From: Manihot esculenta
Taxonomy: Eukaryota > Streptophyta > Magnoliopsida > Malpighiales > Euphorbiaceae
DNA: 64,000 nt
NCBI RefSeq assembly: GCF_001659605.2
Contig: NC_035171.2
Span: 25,337,825-25,401,824 of the forward strand
Direction of reading: 5' to 3'
The position numbers and the translations under genes were made by a program. The notes beneath the pieces were generated by a model, which was not told the origin of the DNA, made no database searches, and was given only the letters and a program-made list of their open reading frames with translations. This document shows positions 24,791 to 37,075 of the stretch, piece after piece (position 1 is the stretch's first letter; each line of letters opens with the position of its first letter).

Positions 24791-25455
24791 TTATTCTATT
24801 TTACTGTCGATTTTTATTTCTAACTTTTGTCTGGACCGTCTGTTTTGGATTGTCAATCTACTCATATGTGAACTTCCTAGTTTGTCCAGATCAGATTCTG
24901 GAAGATTCATAAATTTTGATTCAAGTTGTAGTATTTTTTGGTCATCGGAAGTGCTCGCTGAAGTTGGAAATAAAGGTTTTCCTCTAGAGCCTTGAGCTTC
25001 GAGCAAGGTGCATGCGTGGGCACATAAGGCGTGTTCCTTGTGAATGTTGCCTGCCTCTCTCCTGTTGAGGCGTTAGGGTTTGAGCTTGGTAAGTCTTCAG
25101 TCTGAGGAATGCCTGTGGTCCGCTTCTAATAACAATGGTTGATACACCACCAGATATACTGGTAGTATCAAAATTTAAGGTATGGATGGATTTATAGAAT
25201 TAAAAGTGCTAGAAGAATTTGTACTTGTTACTTGATTAGGTATATTGGTCCCTGAAATCAAAGATTGAAGTTCCTGAAGTAATCCATCTATTTTTATATT
25301 ATTCTCAGTTTGAAGAGAGCCTGTTTATGCGTCTTTGAGTTTTCTGCCAGAATTGTTAATTTAAGCTTCTGTTTTCTTGGAAGTGTCATGTATAACAGAT
25401 TTGAGATTTTCTTCCAATTTCTTCAATTCTTCTGATCGGGTGTTGTTAGCCATGT
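24791..25455 (-). pseudogene. Possible decayed retrotransposon gag N-terminus
   Basis: Read on the minus strand from an ATG at about 25453, the frame gives MANNTRSEELKKLEENLKSV and then several stops. Further along, an open stretch (25006-24791) is Ser/Lys-rich. A start of the form MANxTR-xEExxKLEE is common in plant gypsy gag proteins, so a decayed gag is the best guess. No pol, protease or LTR was found beside it. A primer-binding-site-like word at 25711 (GGTATCAGAGC) points the other way, so the assignment is weak. Confidence 0.3.
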
Positions 25456-26303
25456 TGATGGATTAGACCAAAAAAAAGTGCAGCTATTAGTGGGCATAAG
25501 TCCAAATAATTTGAGTTAAAATTGCATTGCATTTAACCCAACATCTGTTTGGGACCTGAGAATCAGAAGAAAAAATATGTGAGAAAATGAGGAAGAGGGA
25601 AGTAGAAGAAGAGCTCAGAGATTTCTAGAAGAAGATTCTCTCTAATCACTGATTGACTTATAATGAAATCTAAGGTCAACTATATATGGTTTGCAACAGC
25701 GTAGGTATCAGAGCTTCTGATAAACTAGCAAATTTTCTAATTGTTAGCTCACTATTGGTCCACCTTTCATATTTGGATTCTTCTTGCTTCTAGTTTGCTG
25801 CTCCTTTTATTGCCTTTGCACACTATTTCTCATAAGTGTATGAGGATTAAAGAATGGAAATATAGATTCTCTCCTTGACAATTGTATTTTTAATCTTTGA
25901 AAGATGAGTCTTCTGATCTCTATCTGTGATTTTGTCTTGCATAGTCATGACTAAAATGCTGATGCATTGAAAACTTAGGTGAAATTATATGTAAAATTGG
26001 CCTTTATAATGATCTATTTTGGGAAAAATATTTTTGTAAGGATATCAAATTTCAGGAAACACAATGAAGTCTGTGATAAGAGTGGAAAATCAATCAATCT
26101 ATTGAAGATTATGGATCCCAATGTTAGTTTGGGTTTGTTTATATAAATGTAAGTGGAATGGGTTTGTTTATACTTCCCAAATGATGGATCATGCTTTGGC
26201 AAGGACTGAAAGCTCTTAGCTAGATGAAAATAGGAAAGTCATTTTCCTAATGTGACAAGGGAAAGTAAAGCATGTTTTCATGTGGCATTTTTTTCTCATG
26301 TAG
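25456..26303 (+). promoter_or_regulatory. Upstream region of the DHHC gene, probably including a 5'UTR intron end
   Basis: No coding content was recognised. A T-rich run ending TCTCATGTAG at 26303 looks like a 3' splice site just before the exon holding the start codon, so the gene probably has a 5'UTR exon further upstream. I cannot place that exon. Confidence 0.35.
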
Positions 26304-26321
26304 GAGCACTTTGTGGGAGCA

Positions 26322-29300
26322 ATGGTTGAAGATCATGAGACGGGATGCTGGGGTTGTGGACTGCGCCTTCTTCTTCCATCTTATTCACCTATTTTTAAGT
26401 GTGGCTGGTGTGGAGCAATAACAACTCAAAATGAACGAAAATGTGAGACCAAGTATCTTTGGTGGAGACATGCACGTGACCGTTGCTTCGTATGTGTCCT
26501 CCTCGGCTTCATGCTTTTTGTAATATGTATGTCACTTTTTCATTTCATACTTCCTTTTCCCCTCTCTGTGTGCATGTGAATAAAAGAGTGAAAAATGCAT
26601 ATAATAACACTGAGGGTGAACCAACTGTTACAAGAGGAAGCTTGTTTATGTTACATTGAACTTAAAAATTTGGAGTTTATAGGCATGAGAAGAGTCATAT
26701 CCATTATGCAACCTCTCTTCCTGAGGCAGGAGTGTGTGTGTGTGTGGTGCAAGCCTGCAAGGTGCAAGGGGTGCAGGCGCTAATGCCTCAAATGCAAAAT
26801 ATGGTGACCTTAGTAAGGTGCATGGGTTTCCAATTTTTAATTCTGCAGATGTGTGCTGTTTTCTTTCTTTTTCCTAGTGCTATTTTTCTCAACTATTGCT
26901 CCGGCTTTGGAGGTGATTTTATCTTGATCTTTCACGCCAAATCAAATTGGAAAAAAAAAAAAAAAAAAAAAGAAGAAAGCAATGATAATTTAGATTAGAC
27001 ATGATAACCATCAACAAAAGGGATTTTAGGATTTTTTGCTGCATTAAGTTAGATTCAGTTTGTCTAAAGTCACTAGGGTCAGAGAGGATCCGTATAATAG
27101 TAGAATAGCTGAAGGCAAAAGTTTTATATTTACTTTCACACCAAATAATTAGGCCAAAGGAAAAGACAAAAGCATCATTTCCTTATTTGTGGCCACAACT
27201 TCTCTAGTATTGATGAGGAAAAGAAAGAGATCTATTTTATGGCTTAAGACTTTTTAAAATCTCTAGTTCAATTTTGTTTTGGTATTGCAAAATGTTGGTG
27301 TGGCAATTCTAAGTGCATGTTTACTTGTGGAAAACAATTCTTTTGTTTTTGATTTTCTATTTTATAAAACCTCCAGTTTTCATTTTTCCATGGAAAACAA
27401 GGGAAAATATGTAACTTGTTTTGTTCATTTATTTTATAATATTATTTATTATTATTGTTATTGTTATTATTATTATTGTAAAAAAAAAATTCGTAAATAA
27501 TTAATTTAAGTTATGGAAAGTTATAGTATCAGTGTTGTGAAAGGTGCACCGAAGGCGCGCGGCGGACAGGCGCATGGGCTGTTGCCCTGCGGCTGCAGCA
27601 CCCCAGGCAGGTGACATTGCCAGGCGCCAGACATGGGTGAGGAACATTTGCGGCATCTCGACCCTATATATATTAAAAAAAAATGCCTTACCTCCTTATA
27701 ACAACAGCCACAAGAGAGGGAAGAAAATGAAAAAAAAAAAAAGAAGAGGAAGAAGGAGAAACACTAATTTTCTTTGTTGCATGCTGCTGGAAAATCAGAA
27801 ATTAGGTTATTTTTCCTCCTCTTCTTTCTTTCTTCTTCTGCATGTTTTCTTGCTTGTCCTCCTTTCTTTGTTCTTCAGGTCTTCTTAATTCTATGAAAAT
27901 TTCAGCTTTTTTTCTTCTCCTCTACTTGGATCTCCTTATGAATTCATGCTGCATGCACATATGCTGTCCAATTTCCTTCTTCTTTTGCTGACATGCTGCC
28001 CTCCTTCTATCTCCATTTTAACAAATATTCAAGAAATGGATATATGTTTGAGGTCTTCTTCTTCTTCTTTCCTCTATATAGTATGACGTTTGATGGAAAT
28101 GCATATGCTAGTTAACATTGTGGATAATGACCAAGATCAAGAAAGAGATGCACAAAATCTCCACCCTGTAGGATTGCTGCTTCTTAAACATCGTCTTTGG
28201 TTTTGGATATGTGAGTTGATTATCAGCAGGAATGGTAGATTCCGCATCTTTGGGTGTGTCCAACTGAGGTTGATAAACAGGGACACCTTCAAATTCATCT
28301 TTGTCGCATTATGGTGGAGAAGAGGGTTTAAACTGATTTGGTTGTGGTTTCAAAGATTGAGAATCCAAGTCGGAACTCATGTTCACTTTAGAATTTTCCG
28401 ATGTAGGATTTGGGATTGGAGTATGCGGTAAATCGATTCGACTGAAGGGAAGATCAATGAGTTTAAACAAGTCATGGTCTATGGTTTCCTCTACGACGTC
28501 GTCCTCTACGCCTTCGAAATGGGAATCAACGGCACCATAAGAGGGAGAGAAGATAAGAAATAGGAGGAAGAGGAGAGAGAGAAATCGGAGAAAAGAAGTG
28601 GTTCAGGTCATTGTGGTGGATTGGGTAATTTTCCTTGAGAGAGAAGATGGATATTTGCGATAAAAGAAGCTTGGATGTAATTGCTTCAGAATGATAGAGG
28701 CAGAGAGAAGGAGGGAATCATTGCTCTAACAATGCCTCTTAATGTTTGTTGGAAGTGTGCAAGTCATGTGCGTATAACTTTTTTAATTTGATCTCATTTA
28801 ATTGTAATTAAGAGTTAAAAATACTTTATTATTTTTTTAGGGGCTTTAATGGACCAAAAAAATTGTTAGGGGGTTAAGTGAAGATTTAGATAATTATCAG
28901 GGATTTAAAAAGGCCTTTTGCCTTTTAATTACTTTCTCATTATTATATTATTTAATAAAGATAAATCAATTAAATGTATATGATTTCTGACAAAATTTTT
29001 ATCATGTTAATAAAATTTTTTATGACCATGAAAGCAAATAAATTTAAAAAGTATCTTATTCTATTTGAATTTTGATATATTATTCATATTTATTTAAATT
29101 TTTTATTTTTTAATTTTGCGCCTCACTTCACTTAGAGCGCACTTGCATCTTGCGCTTAGGCACTAGGAGTTAGCACCTCTTATTTTCTATGATGCTATAG
29201 TAGTATGTCTGGTTTCTGGTTTCTTTGTCCCTCTCTAGTCCACTTTGGCATTACTTTGGTTGTGATTGTAAATTTCAGTGGCAGAATAGTTCTCTTAATA

Positions 29301-32300
29301 TTCTGCCACTATGATATTCATTCTTATACTGTGAAGCAGACTAAGATAACTACATAATTTCAACTACCAGATAATTCAGAATTTTCACTTTCATTTATTG
29401 ATGGAGATGGTTGAATTTGATGAATTATTGGATTTGCCTCCATTCTAGAAATGAGGAAAATGGAGTATTTGACTTGCGCCCCTTAAAGAGGGCCCTAACA
29501 TCCCCATCAGATCTTCAACAAACTTTTAAGGATTTCTGATATAGTGCAGGAATGTGCTTTGCAGATTAACATGCTTCATTTAGCTCTATTTTATGTTCAA
29601 AGACCAATTAACATGCTGCTTGACCCTTTCTGCTGACATCCTCACTGCTTTTACCAGTTACCTTCAGAAGTTCTATTTTGTGCAGAATTCTGAATCTGAA
29701 TCCATCTATTTCCAACAGATGTTTAATTGATATATGGTTTTAAATTTTAGCTGATGGATGTTGGTTTCTTAGGCCAACGGACTGGTATATAAGCCCATTT
29801 ATTTCACCTGTGATGCTCCAATACTCTCCGATATGGAGCAATTTCATGGCCATCGTGGCTGATGCTTTTTGTTCCAAACAAAATTCTCTCCAATCCAGTT
29901 TTAAAGATATAAAAAGGATTTTGAAATATAACGTAAAACTTCTTTTTTCTTTTTGTGATGATTGTTAGATATCTGATGTTGTGTAGGTTTTGTTAAATAA
30001 ATAGTTATTCAGGTACTGGAAATATTAATATGCTGGATATTTGATTTAGTTTAATTTATTTTTACAAGATTTCTATTTTTCTAAAAAAAAAAAACAACAG
30101 ATTAACAATATTTGCAGATGTGGATGTAAGAATTTTGCCACAAAATTCAGATACTGCGGTTTTAAACCAGGCATTTCTAATCTCAGTTTGTTCCAATTTT
30201 CTGAAAGTTCAGGTGGTGGTGTCTGGGCTGTGTACCCTGTTGTTTTCTCCATCAGCTATTTCTGTGGAATTTTCCACTCAAGCATAACTGTGATCTTGTC
30301 TATGATTACTCTTTCAATGTTTAGTCTTGCGGCCTTTAACTCTCCTGGAACACCACCTATCATAGAGTGGGGTAGCTACCCAGTTGTGGGAAAAGGTTAC
30401 CTTGAGAATTACACTTTCTGTCACTATTGTTCGAAGCCAAAATCGCCTAGAGCCCATCACTGCAGTTCATGTGGAATGTGCATATTGGACATGGATCATC
30501 ACTGCCCTTTTGTAAGTGTTTACTGTTGTTAAGTTTTAGAAATAATGATGCATTATAGAGAATCTCCTTTTGGTTTCTTGAATTGTGTGATGTTCATTTA
30601 CAACTGAACATTGTTTACGGTGCTACTTCAGTTATTTGTGAAAGCTGCATTTATTGGAAGCTTCCACTTCAAATTTCAATTATGTTCTAGATTTTAAATT
30701 TGATTTAATTTTTAACCAAGTTATATATGGAAAGAAGTTAAATGGAAGTTGGAACTTGGAATTGATTTTTTAAAGTTTTGCTTGTAGTTTCTGTAGAACT
30801 TTGTATTCCTGAACAATCTCATTACCTCCTAAAAAAGGAGAAGAAAGAGAAAAGTAGGATAAATCTAAATGCCCTAGATTCAACAATTTGGGTAATTGCT
30901 CACTTTTGAGTTAATATTTTGCATGAAAAAAAATTCCAGATGCATATGTTTTCAATTGGTAGGCATCATGTAACTCTTTTTCACTGCCTTGTGCACTAGT
31001 TGAGTTTTCCTTTCCAATCCTCACTTTCAGCCGAGGAAAGTTGATAAAACCTCAGCCATTCTCATTTTCTATTCTTCTGAGTTTTCTTGTGACATTTTCT
31101 TTTGAGCATTTCCTCGTATGATTATTTTAGAACCTTAGATTACTGTAATTTCTTAATGCTCCTAGGCCCTTTCTTTTCTACTTTGAGATCTACACATGCA
31201 TGTATATGACAATTTGCATACACAGGTCATCAAATCTCCTATCGAAATAACTTTTACTCTCAACTACTCTTCTTTGTTAAGTTACAGACTTAATCTTGAG
31301 AACCTGAGGAGGTATTTCTCAATCAAATTAATCAAACAGAAAATATTGATGAAGTGCTTAGTGTTTATTTCATATCGATTAATGTCCTAAGGTTGCTTGA
31401 TTAAATTACTGCAGAAATTTTATTTTTATATTTATAAGTATTTGATAAAGGGTATAGAATTCAACCTTTAGCCTCCCGCTCAGAGGAGATGTGGCTACTG
31501 TGTTGTGCCTGGGCCACTGACCAACTCAAATGAAGGTTTGTGTGAATCAATTTTGTGGATGTCCATTGAGTTCCCATTTTTGTTTCAAGCGTGCAGATTT
31601 GCCGTTGCATGATAAAAGAGCAAAGGTAGCAGGTTGGCCTGGCATTATTGTTGTTGTTGTTGAGAAGAGCAACTCCTTGAGTATATTGGCTAAATTTATT
31701 TAAAATTGAATTTTACATGTTCTAATGGCAAACCCTCAGAAAATGTTGGGCCTTTGTCCTGGGTCAGCTATCTTCAATAACATCTAAAATTGTGGTTTCT
31801 CAGATATTGCCTTTTTGGCCTTCCAACCTCAACCCAAAACAGAGTCCACTATTTGATTATTTGTTAGTGTCAGGTTAGATGAATGAAAAGCATAATCTGT
31901 AGTGGTTAGGGTTCAAAAATTTGTGAAAGAATTGAAGTCTGAAGTTGGTAAGAAGCAAAATCTGTTAATTTTTAACTAGAAGGTGGTAGTAATTTCCATG
32001 AAATTCTTATTCTACTAACTGGCTAAGCTAGGATTGGAATGCATATGCATGCTTATTGTACTGTTACTATGCAAATTCTAAATTCATTATTTTATAGTTA
32101 GATTTTGAGCATGTGCTTACATGTGAGCAACATATAACAATGCTTTTGAAATCCTTGCGCAGATTGGAAACTGCGTGGGCGCAGGAAATCACCGATACTT
32201 TATCGCCTTCCTTGTATCAGCTGTTGTCAGCACAATATATGTTTCAATCATGTCTGCATTTGCAGTGTGGCATATATGGCCACCATTACCGACCAGATCT

Positions 32301-32645
32301 CTAGGCGATTTAAGTGGGATGAACAGTTATATGGCATGGAGAATATTTAAAGAACTTATTTTCGCATTGCTAAGCTCTGCGCTGCTGCTGTCCCCAAGAG
32401 GGCTTGTTCTTGTTTATCTGTTCTTTTCTAGTGTTTCGGTGGAGATGGGATTGATTGTGCTTCTGTTGCAGCAGCTGTGTTACATATACCAGGGGAAAAC
32501 TTATATAAGCCACTTGAATTCCCAAGGGGGTGATGAGGCTGGAGAAAAAGATTGCAAAAATATTTTACGTTTCTTTGGTTGCCCATACACTGTTTCAAGA
32601 TACTTGCCTAATGTTTGGAACACTCCTAAGAGACATAACAAGTGA
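26322..32645 (+). CDS. PAT11: DHHC-type protein S-acyltransferase (PAT11-like)
   Basis: Three coding exons, 26322-26526, 30213-30511 and 32163-32645, join in phase to a 328-aa protein. The enzyme transfers palmitate or another acyl group to cysteines of membrane proteins. The first exon encodes a Cys-rich N-terminus (CWGCG at 9-13, FKCGWCGA at 26-32) and the first membrane segment. The second encodes a second hydrophobic segment (about 74-110) and the Cys-rich zinc domain with the catalytic DHHC at 163-166, in [18 protein letters not shown] order. The third continues [13 protein letters not shown], two more membrane segments and a hydrophilic tail ending KRHNK. Four membrane segments with the DHHC loop between the second and third is the family topology. 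It resembles Arabidopsis At3g18620 as I remember it; the PAT number is from memory. The start ATG at 26322 fits that protein's N-terminus. Intron 1 is about 3.7 kb. Confidence 0.92.
26951..26971 (+). repeat. Poly(A) run in intron 1 of the DHHC gene
   Basis: A run of about 20 A followed by AG-rich sequence, with a short (GT)n run upstream near 26732-26744. These are simple repeats only. Confidence 0.7.
27530..29195. mobile_element. 1.67-kb insertion in DHHC intron 1 carrying a gene fragment (Pack-type candidate)
   Basis: A block with GC-rich ends sits inside the intron. The left end begins CAGTGTTGTGAAAGGTGC with 'gaaggcgcgcgg' just inside. The right end, read in reverse complement, begins GCATCATAGAAA and reaches GGTGC, with 'gcgcacttgcatcttgcgc' just inside. 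The two ends are related mainly by transitions. An imperfect 8-bp repeat flanks it: TATAGTAT at 27522-27529 and TATAGTAG at 29196-29203. The interior holds a broken DUF1682/CCDC47-like coding segment on the minus strand. No transposase was seen. The best reading is a non-autonomous, probably hAT-like, element that captured a gene piece; the ends are only moderately convincing. Confidence 0.5.
28092..28611 (-). pseudogene. Fragment of a DUF1682/CCDC47-like gene, disrupted
   Basis: On the minus strand from CAT at 28611, one frame gives a signal-peptide-like start ([15 protein letters not shown]), then [19 protein letters not shown], an acidic/Pro-rich region, [10 protein letters not shown], and finally [14 protein letters not shown]. 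That order matches the N-terminal part of plant DUF1682 proteins: signal peptide, acidic region, (W)DEDEFEG motif, then the VEI-C-SFLI transmembrane start. These are homologues of animal CCDC47, an ER membrane protein of the multipass translocon. The frame contains a TGA at codon 3, a TAA in the Pro-rich part just before the DKDEFEG motif and a TAG soon after the transmembrane start, so it is a pseudogene. It is antisense to the host DHHC gene. Confidence 0.62.
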
Positions 32646-32914
32646 ACGAATTCTTAGAGAATATCATCTTTTGCTTTTCCTTGTAAATGTACTCTTTCTC
32701 TAAGCTCTTTTCTTTTTTGGTTAAAAATGTTTCTAAAATAATCTCCCCTGTTATTGGCAACCATTGCCTCGTCAGATTACTTAGAAAGCTTCACAAATTT
32801 GGAGTGATGACTGATGACTCGAAGATGGAATTTATTGTTGGTTTCACGAGGCTCCTGATGTTGTTGGAGAGCTCCATTAGGCTGAAATGGGGTGCTGAGA
32901 AATTTATTAGTTAG
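32646..32914 (+). other. DHHC gene 3'UTR / downstream region
   Basis: Non-coding sequence after the stop codon, T-rich with 'ttgtaaatgtactc' near 32680. The frame through 32687-32914 has no recognisable content. The poly(A) site is not fixed. Confidence 0.4.
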
Positions 32915-32929
32915 TCAGTTTTGAAAAAT

Positions 32930-35604
32930 ATATTTAAATATTTTTTATATATTAAAAAGTTTTCTAATTAGCAAATTGTTAGTTTTAACTGTTAAAAGAG
33001 TTTTACCATTAAACTAAAGGTGTCATCCTTTTTATTGAAAAACAATGCTCCATGCTATTAGTTTCATAATTTTTATTTATTTTATTTTTTAAAAATATAA
33101 TTATTTTTATTAATATTTTAATTATATTTATTTTAAAAATATTAAATTTTATTAAATATTAAAAAATATTTTAAATACTCATTTATAAAAATAATAAATA
33201 ATAATTTGTTTTAAAAATAAAATAAAATTAAATAAGATTATAATAATTAATTTATATTTTATTATAATATAAAAAGTTAATAATTTAAAAAAACTAAAAA
33301 ATAGAAAATGAAAAAAAATTATGAAAAGAAAAGAGTAATAATAATAATAATAATAATAAAAATATTACTATTTATCTTTTTTACTTTATTTGAAATAATT
33401 CATTTTAAAAAATTAAATAATTTTTTTTCAAAATAATATATTTAATTTAAAAAATAAAAAATAAAATTCTTTAATTGCAAATAAGAGAATCTTTTTAATT
33501 TAAAAAGAAAAAAATTATAAATTAAAAAAAATAAAATTCTTTAATTGCAAATAAGAGAATCAAAAGAAAACAAATCTTATGAAAACTTTTTTTATTTTAA
33601 ACAGAGTTATATGTCAATGGAACTAAAGAATATAATATTTTGTTCATTCTATAGTATCTTGAATTATTTTAGACGTTATATTGAGTTTCTTTAAATTCTT
33701 ATAAATCGGAGTATTAGATTAAAAAAATCTAAATATTTATAATAATTTATATTTATATTTAACACTTTAAATTTTATACGGTAAAATTAATTTTTTTCAA
33801 TTTCACACAATTATGAAAAATAAATAATTGAATTTATCTAACTTTATGGTAAATTATAATATCATTTTAAAAGTTTTATATTATTAATAAAATATATAAT
33901 TTTTTAATTTAAATTGTATATTAAAATTAAATATATTTTAAATTTATTATATATAATATTAAATATATTATATATAAATAAATTTTTATTATATAAAACA
34001 TCATATATAAATAATATATGTTAAAATATTTCACTAAATATTTATACTTACCATTATAAATTATGTGTATATTTTTTATATTTAAAAAATTTACTTTCTA
34101 TTAATAATATTTTAAATAAAATAAAATATTATATATTTTATACCAAGTCAGGCATTGGATAGGACCAGTAAGCCTTGATTTATACCACGTATAATATTTA
34201 TACATTGTTTCCTCTTCTAAATTGCCCCAGAAAACTGAAAAAGAATTTATGAAGGCCAAAATTGCTAAATTTAATAGACGATATTGAACGGTTAATCCTA
34301 CAATCTTTTTATTTTTTTATTAGACTAGTTGAATTATAAAAATTAATTAATATTTTAATAAAAAAAATTTCAAAAACATATACTATTAACATTGAATATT
34401 AAATAGAATCAGATATAAAATATATAAATACTGAAATTAAATAATCACAAATTTAATTTAATAATAAATATATTTAAATAAATTTTAGAAATTTTAAATT
34501 TTACTTTCTCGATTTCCGATTTCATTTAAAAAAAATTGCTGCCATTAAATTGAAAATATAGCATTTTTATTGGTTATTTTCCTTTATTATTTTTTGTTTT
34601 GAAATGTTCAAAAATCGCCAAATCCCCAATTTCGCCTTTTTTTTATAGCATATTTCTTATTTTTTATTCTTATCAATACAACTTCCTTCACTAAATTTTT
34701 CATTATCTATTTTAAATGATTTTATTGTTAAAATTTTTACAACCTCACAATTTAATTTTTTATATAATAATATTAGAAAAATTTACTATTGAATTTCTAT
34801 ATTATAAAAAATTTTTTAATTAATTTTTTAATTTTAAAAAATATATTAAAATATTCTTAACCTTTTAAAAAATTTGACTAATTAGTTCAATCATTCATTT
34901 TAACATTCAATATTTTATTATTTAATTTATAATTTTAAAAAACTTATTAATTAATTTTTACTTTTATAAAAATTTATTAATTAGTGTTTTCATATTAAAA
35001 ATATTTTAAAATTTTTTTATAAACTTTTTAAATATTTTTTAAAATAGATAATTAATTAATAAATTTCTCTAGAATCTAAAATCTATATATCTAAATAATA
35101 AATTTTTCTAATATAATCGATAACTAAAATGTGAAAGACTTTCTTCTCATTTTTAATTAAGGCCACTCTTAAAAAAAAAATCTTTATGAATTACAGAGCT
35201 TCCTTAAGGTGGTGTTAAGATTGAAAGTAGATTTAACTTTTTGAGATTAAATTTTATAATTTTTTTAATACAGCATATACTATTTTAATTTTTAAAAATA
35301 AAAAAAATTATTATTTAATCTTATGATATGAAAAAACTCATTAATTAGTTTTTTTAATTTTAAAACATACTAATATAAAATTCAGAATCAATTTCTAATA
35401 AAAAAATAAAAATAATTTTTAAGAATTGCTCTATTATACCCTTAATTAATTAATTAATGTGACTAGAAATATAAATAATCAAACGATAATTCCAACTAAA
35501 AAATATGATAAGAAATTTTTGATAAGTTAATTAAGTATAAAAAAAAAATATCTTTGCAAAAGATAGAATAACGGATGTTTGGTCTATAAAAATTCTTATA
35601 ATGG
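32930..35604. other. AT-rich intergenic DNA with degenerate repeats
   Basis: 2.7 kb without a recognisable gene. It contains an (AAT)n run at about 33333-33360 and a direct duplication of about 40 bp ('aaaataaaattctttaattg' followed by 'caaataagagaatc') at about 33457-33495 and 33526-33561. Around 34770-35070 and 35270-35370 there are decayed words of the 'ttaattagt-tttt-aaaaatatattaaaat' foldback family. Confidence 0.5.
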
Positions 35605-35612
35605 AGTAAAAT

Positions 35613-36128
35613 TAGGGATGGCAACGGATCGGGTATTTTTGGGTACCCGATCCGACCGAACCCTAATAGAACGGATTTGGATAGTTATAATCGGGTTTGA
35701 GACGGGTTCAGATTTTAAAAATAATATCCGTTGCGGGTTCGTATCGAATTCGAGTTTTATGTACATGGTACCCACTACCCGAACCCGTTTATATAAATAA
35801 TTAATTTAATATAAAAAATATATTTTACAATAATATTTATAAATTTTTTTATATATTTTTATTTAAAAATTTAAATTTAAATATTCTTTAGAAATATTAG
35901 ATTTTTTAAATGAAAATTATTAATGAAAAATATTTTTTATATAAATTATTAATTAAAATATATAAGATTAAACAGGTTCGGGTTTTATTTGGATAATAAT
36001 AATTGGGTTTGGGACGGATTCGGATAATTTAAATTAATTTTTAATCGGGTTCGGATATTACTAATATAAATTGGGTTCGGGTTCGGGTAGTTTAATTTTC
36101 GCGGTTACCCTACCCGTTTACATCCCTA
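35613..36128. mobile_element. hAT-type MITE with perfect 8-bp TSD
   Basis: A 516-bp element with ends TAGGGATGGCAACGG and its approximate complement CCGTTTACATCCCTA. The inner arms are rich in 'cgggt-acccg' and 'ttcgggt' words. It is flanked by the 8-bp direct repeat AGTAAAAT (35605-35612 and 36129-36136). There is no transposase, so it is non-autonomous. A decayed relative lies in the EMC6 5'UTR intron (2085-2263). Confidence 0.88.
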
Positions 36129-36136
36129 AGTAAAAT

Positions 36137-36555
36137 ATAAACCTTTTAATTTCTTCGGTATATGTGCAAAATAACGACTGTTTATAGATAAAAATCTCCT
36201 AATCCTAATTGGAGTAGGAAAAGAAATTTTAATTGAAATAGAAAATATTATTTAAAGAAGAAAAATTAATTTTAATTCTATTAGTACATGGATAACAATA
36301 TTAATCCTAATAAAATAAGAAAAATAAATTATAATCTAACTATAATACAAATAAAAATCAACTTCCTTCCATAGTTACTACTTCTGAAAGAATAAAGAAA
36401 TATTGGCAGTCTATTTAGATTTGTGAAATTCATTCATTCTTTTTAGCAAACCAAAATTCTTTTTCATATAGAAAATTTTTATCAATCAATAATGTCAATT
36501 TGAATCCTAATTCATATAGGATAATGAAAGACATCAAAATCTATTAAAATACCTC
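36137..36555. other. AT-rich intergenic DNA, no gene seen
   Basis: No recognisable coding or repeat structure between the MITE and the left end of the second Tat-like remnant. Confidence 0.5.
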
Positions 36556-37075
36556 ATATATGAGCTTTACATGAGATTTCGGCTTCTCCAGCAAGTTAAT
36601 GGGTATGGTTACCTTCCCGAGCCTTTCTATTGGGTGTCGGTAACCATCTTTGGCTGATCTCAGATGGCCTCAGACCACTGGTATGCCTCCTAGAGCTGAA
36701 AGCTTAAAACACATAGCACCCATATTAATAATGATACCGTAGCAATTTAGGACTGGACGATTGAGTATATGCAAATGGGATATCTGCCACCACAAATTCT
36801 ATATACAATTCTCGTCTATACCTTTCATCACCCAATATTAGGGAAAGGTTGATGGTGTCTAGTATTGCCACGATTTTATCTCTTAATCCTACTAAAGGAT
36901 AAAAAACTCTGACAAGACTATTTTTTATCTAAACCCAACTTGTTAAAAATATTTAAGATGAGAATATTAACAGAACTACCGGTATCCACAAGTACCCGAC
37001 TTATCTCGTACCGGTTCAGTAGGATCTTAATAACCAGTGGGTCGTTTTAAAAGAATCCCATTGCTTTATCAGCAG
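36556..37075 (-). mobile_element. Decayed Ty3/gypsy (Tat-like) element, copy 2, left part
   Basis: From 'catgagatttcggcttctcc' onward this segment aligns with 5235-5745 of copy 1, the protease-like region read on the minus strand (for example 'gctgaaagcttaa-acacata', 'ggttgatggt', 'acaagtacccg'). Frames are broken. The similarity is cut at 37075 by element A and resumes at 56208; the 5 bp AGCAG (37071-37075) is duplicated at 56208-56212. Confidence 0.82.
37071..37075. repeat. Left TSD of element A (AGCAG)
   Basis: AGCAG immediately precedes the TG of the 5' LTR of element A and recurs immediately after its last LTR base (56208-56212). Joining the flanks with one copy restores the alignment to Tat-like copy 1. 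Confidence 0.92.

Noticed and set aside
26313..26321. Alternative upstream GTG start for the DHHC protein
   Set aside because: A GTG start is not expected for a plant nuclear gene; the ATG at 26322 matches the family N-terminus.
27544..27888. 114-aa + strand ORF at the left end of the intron insertion
   Set aside because: No recognisable content; it runs through a GC-rich transposon end and poly(A)/poly(T) stretches.
28090..28431. 113-aa + strand ORF
   Set aside because: It is the shadow of the minus-strand DUF1682-like pseudogene frame.
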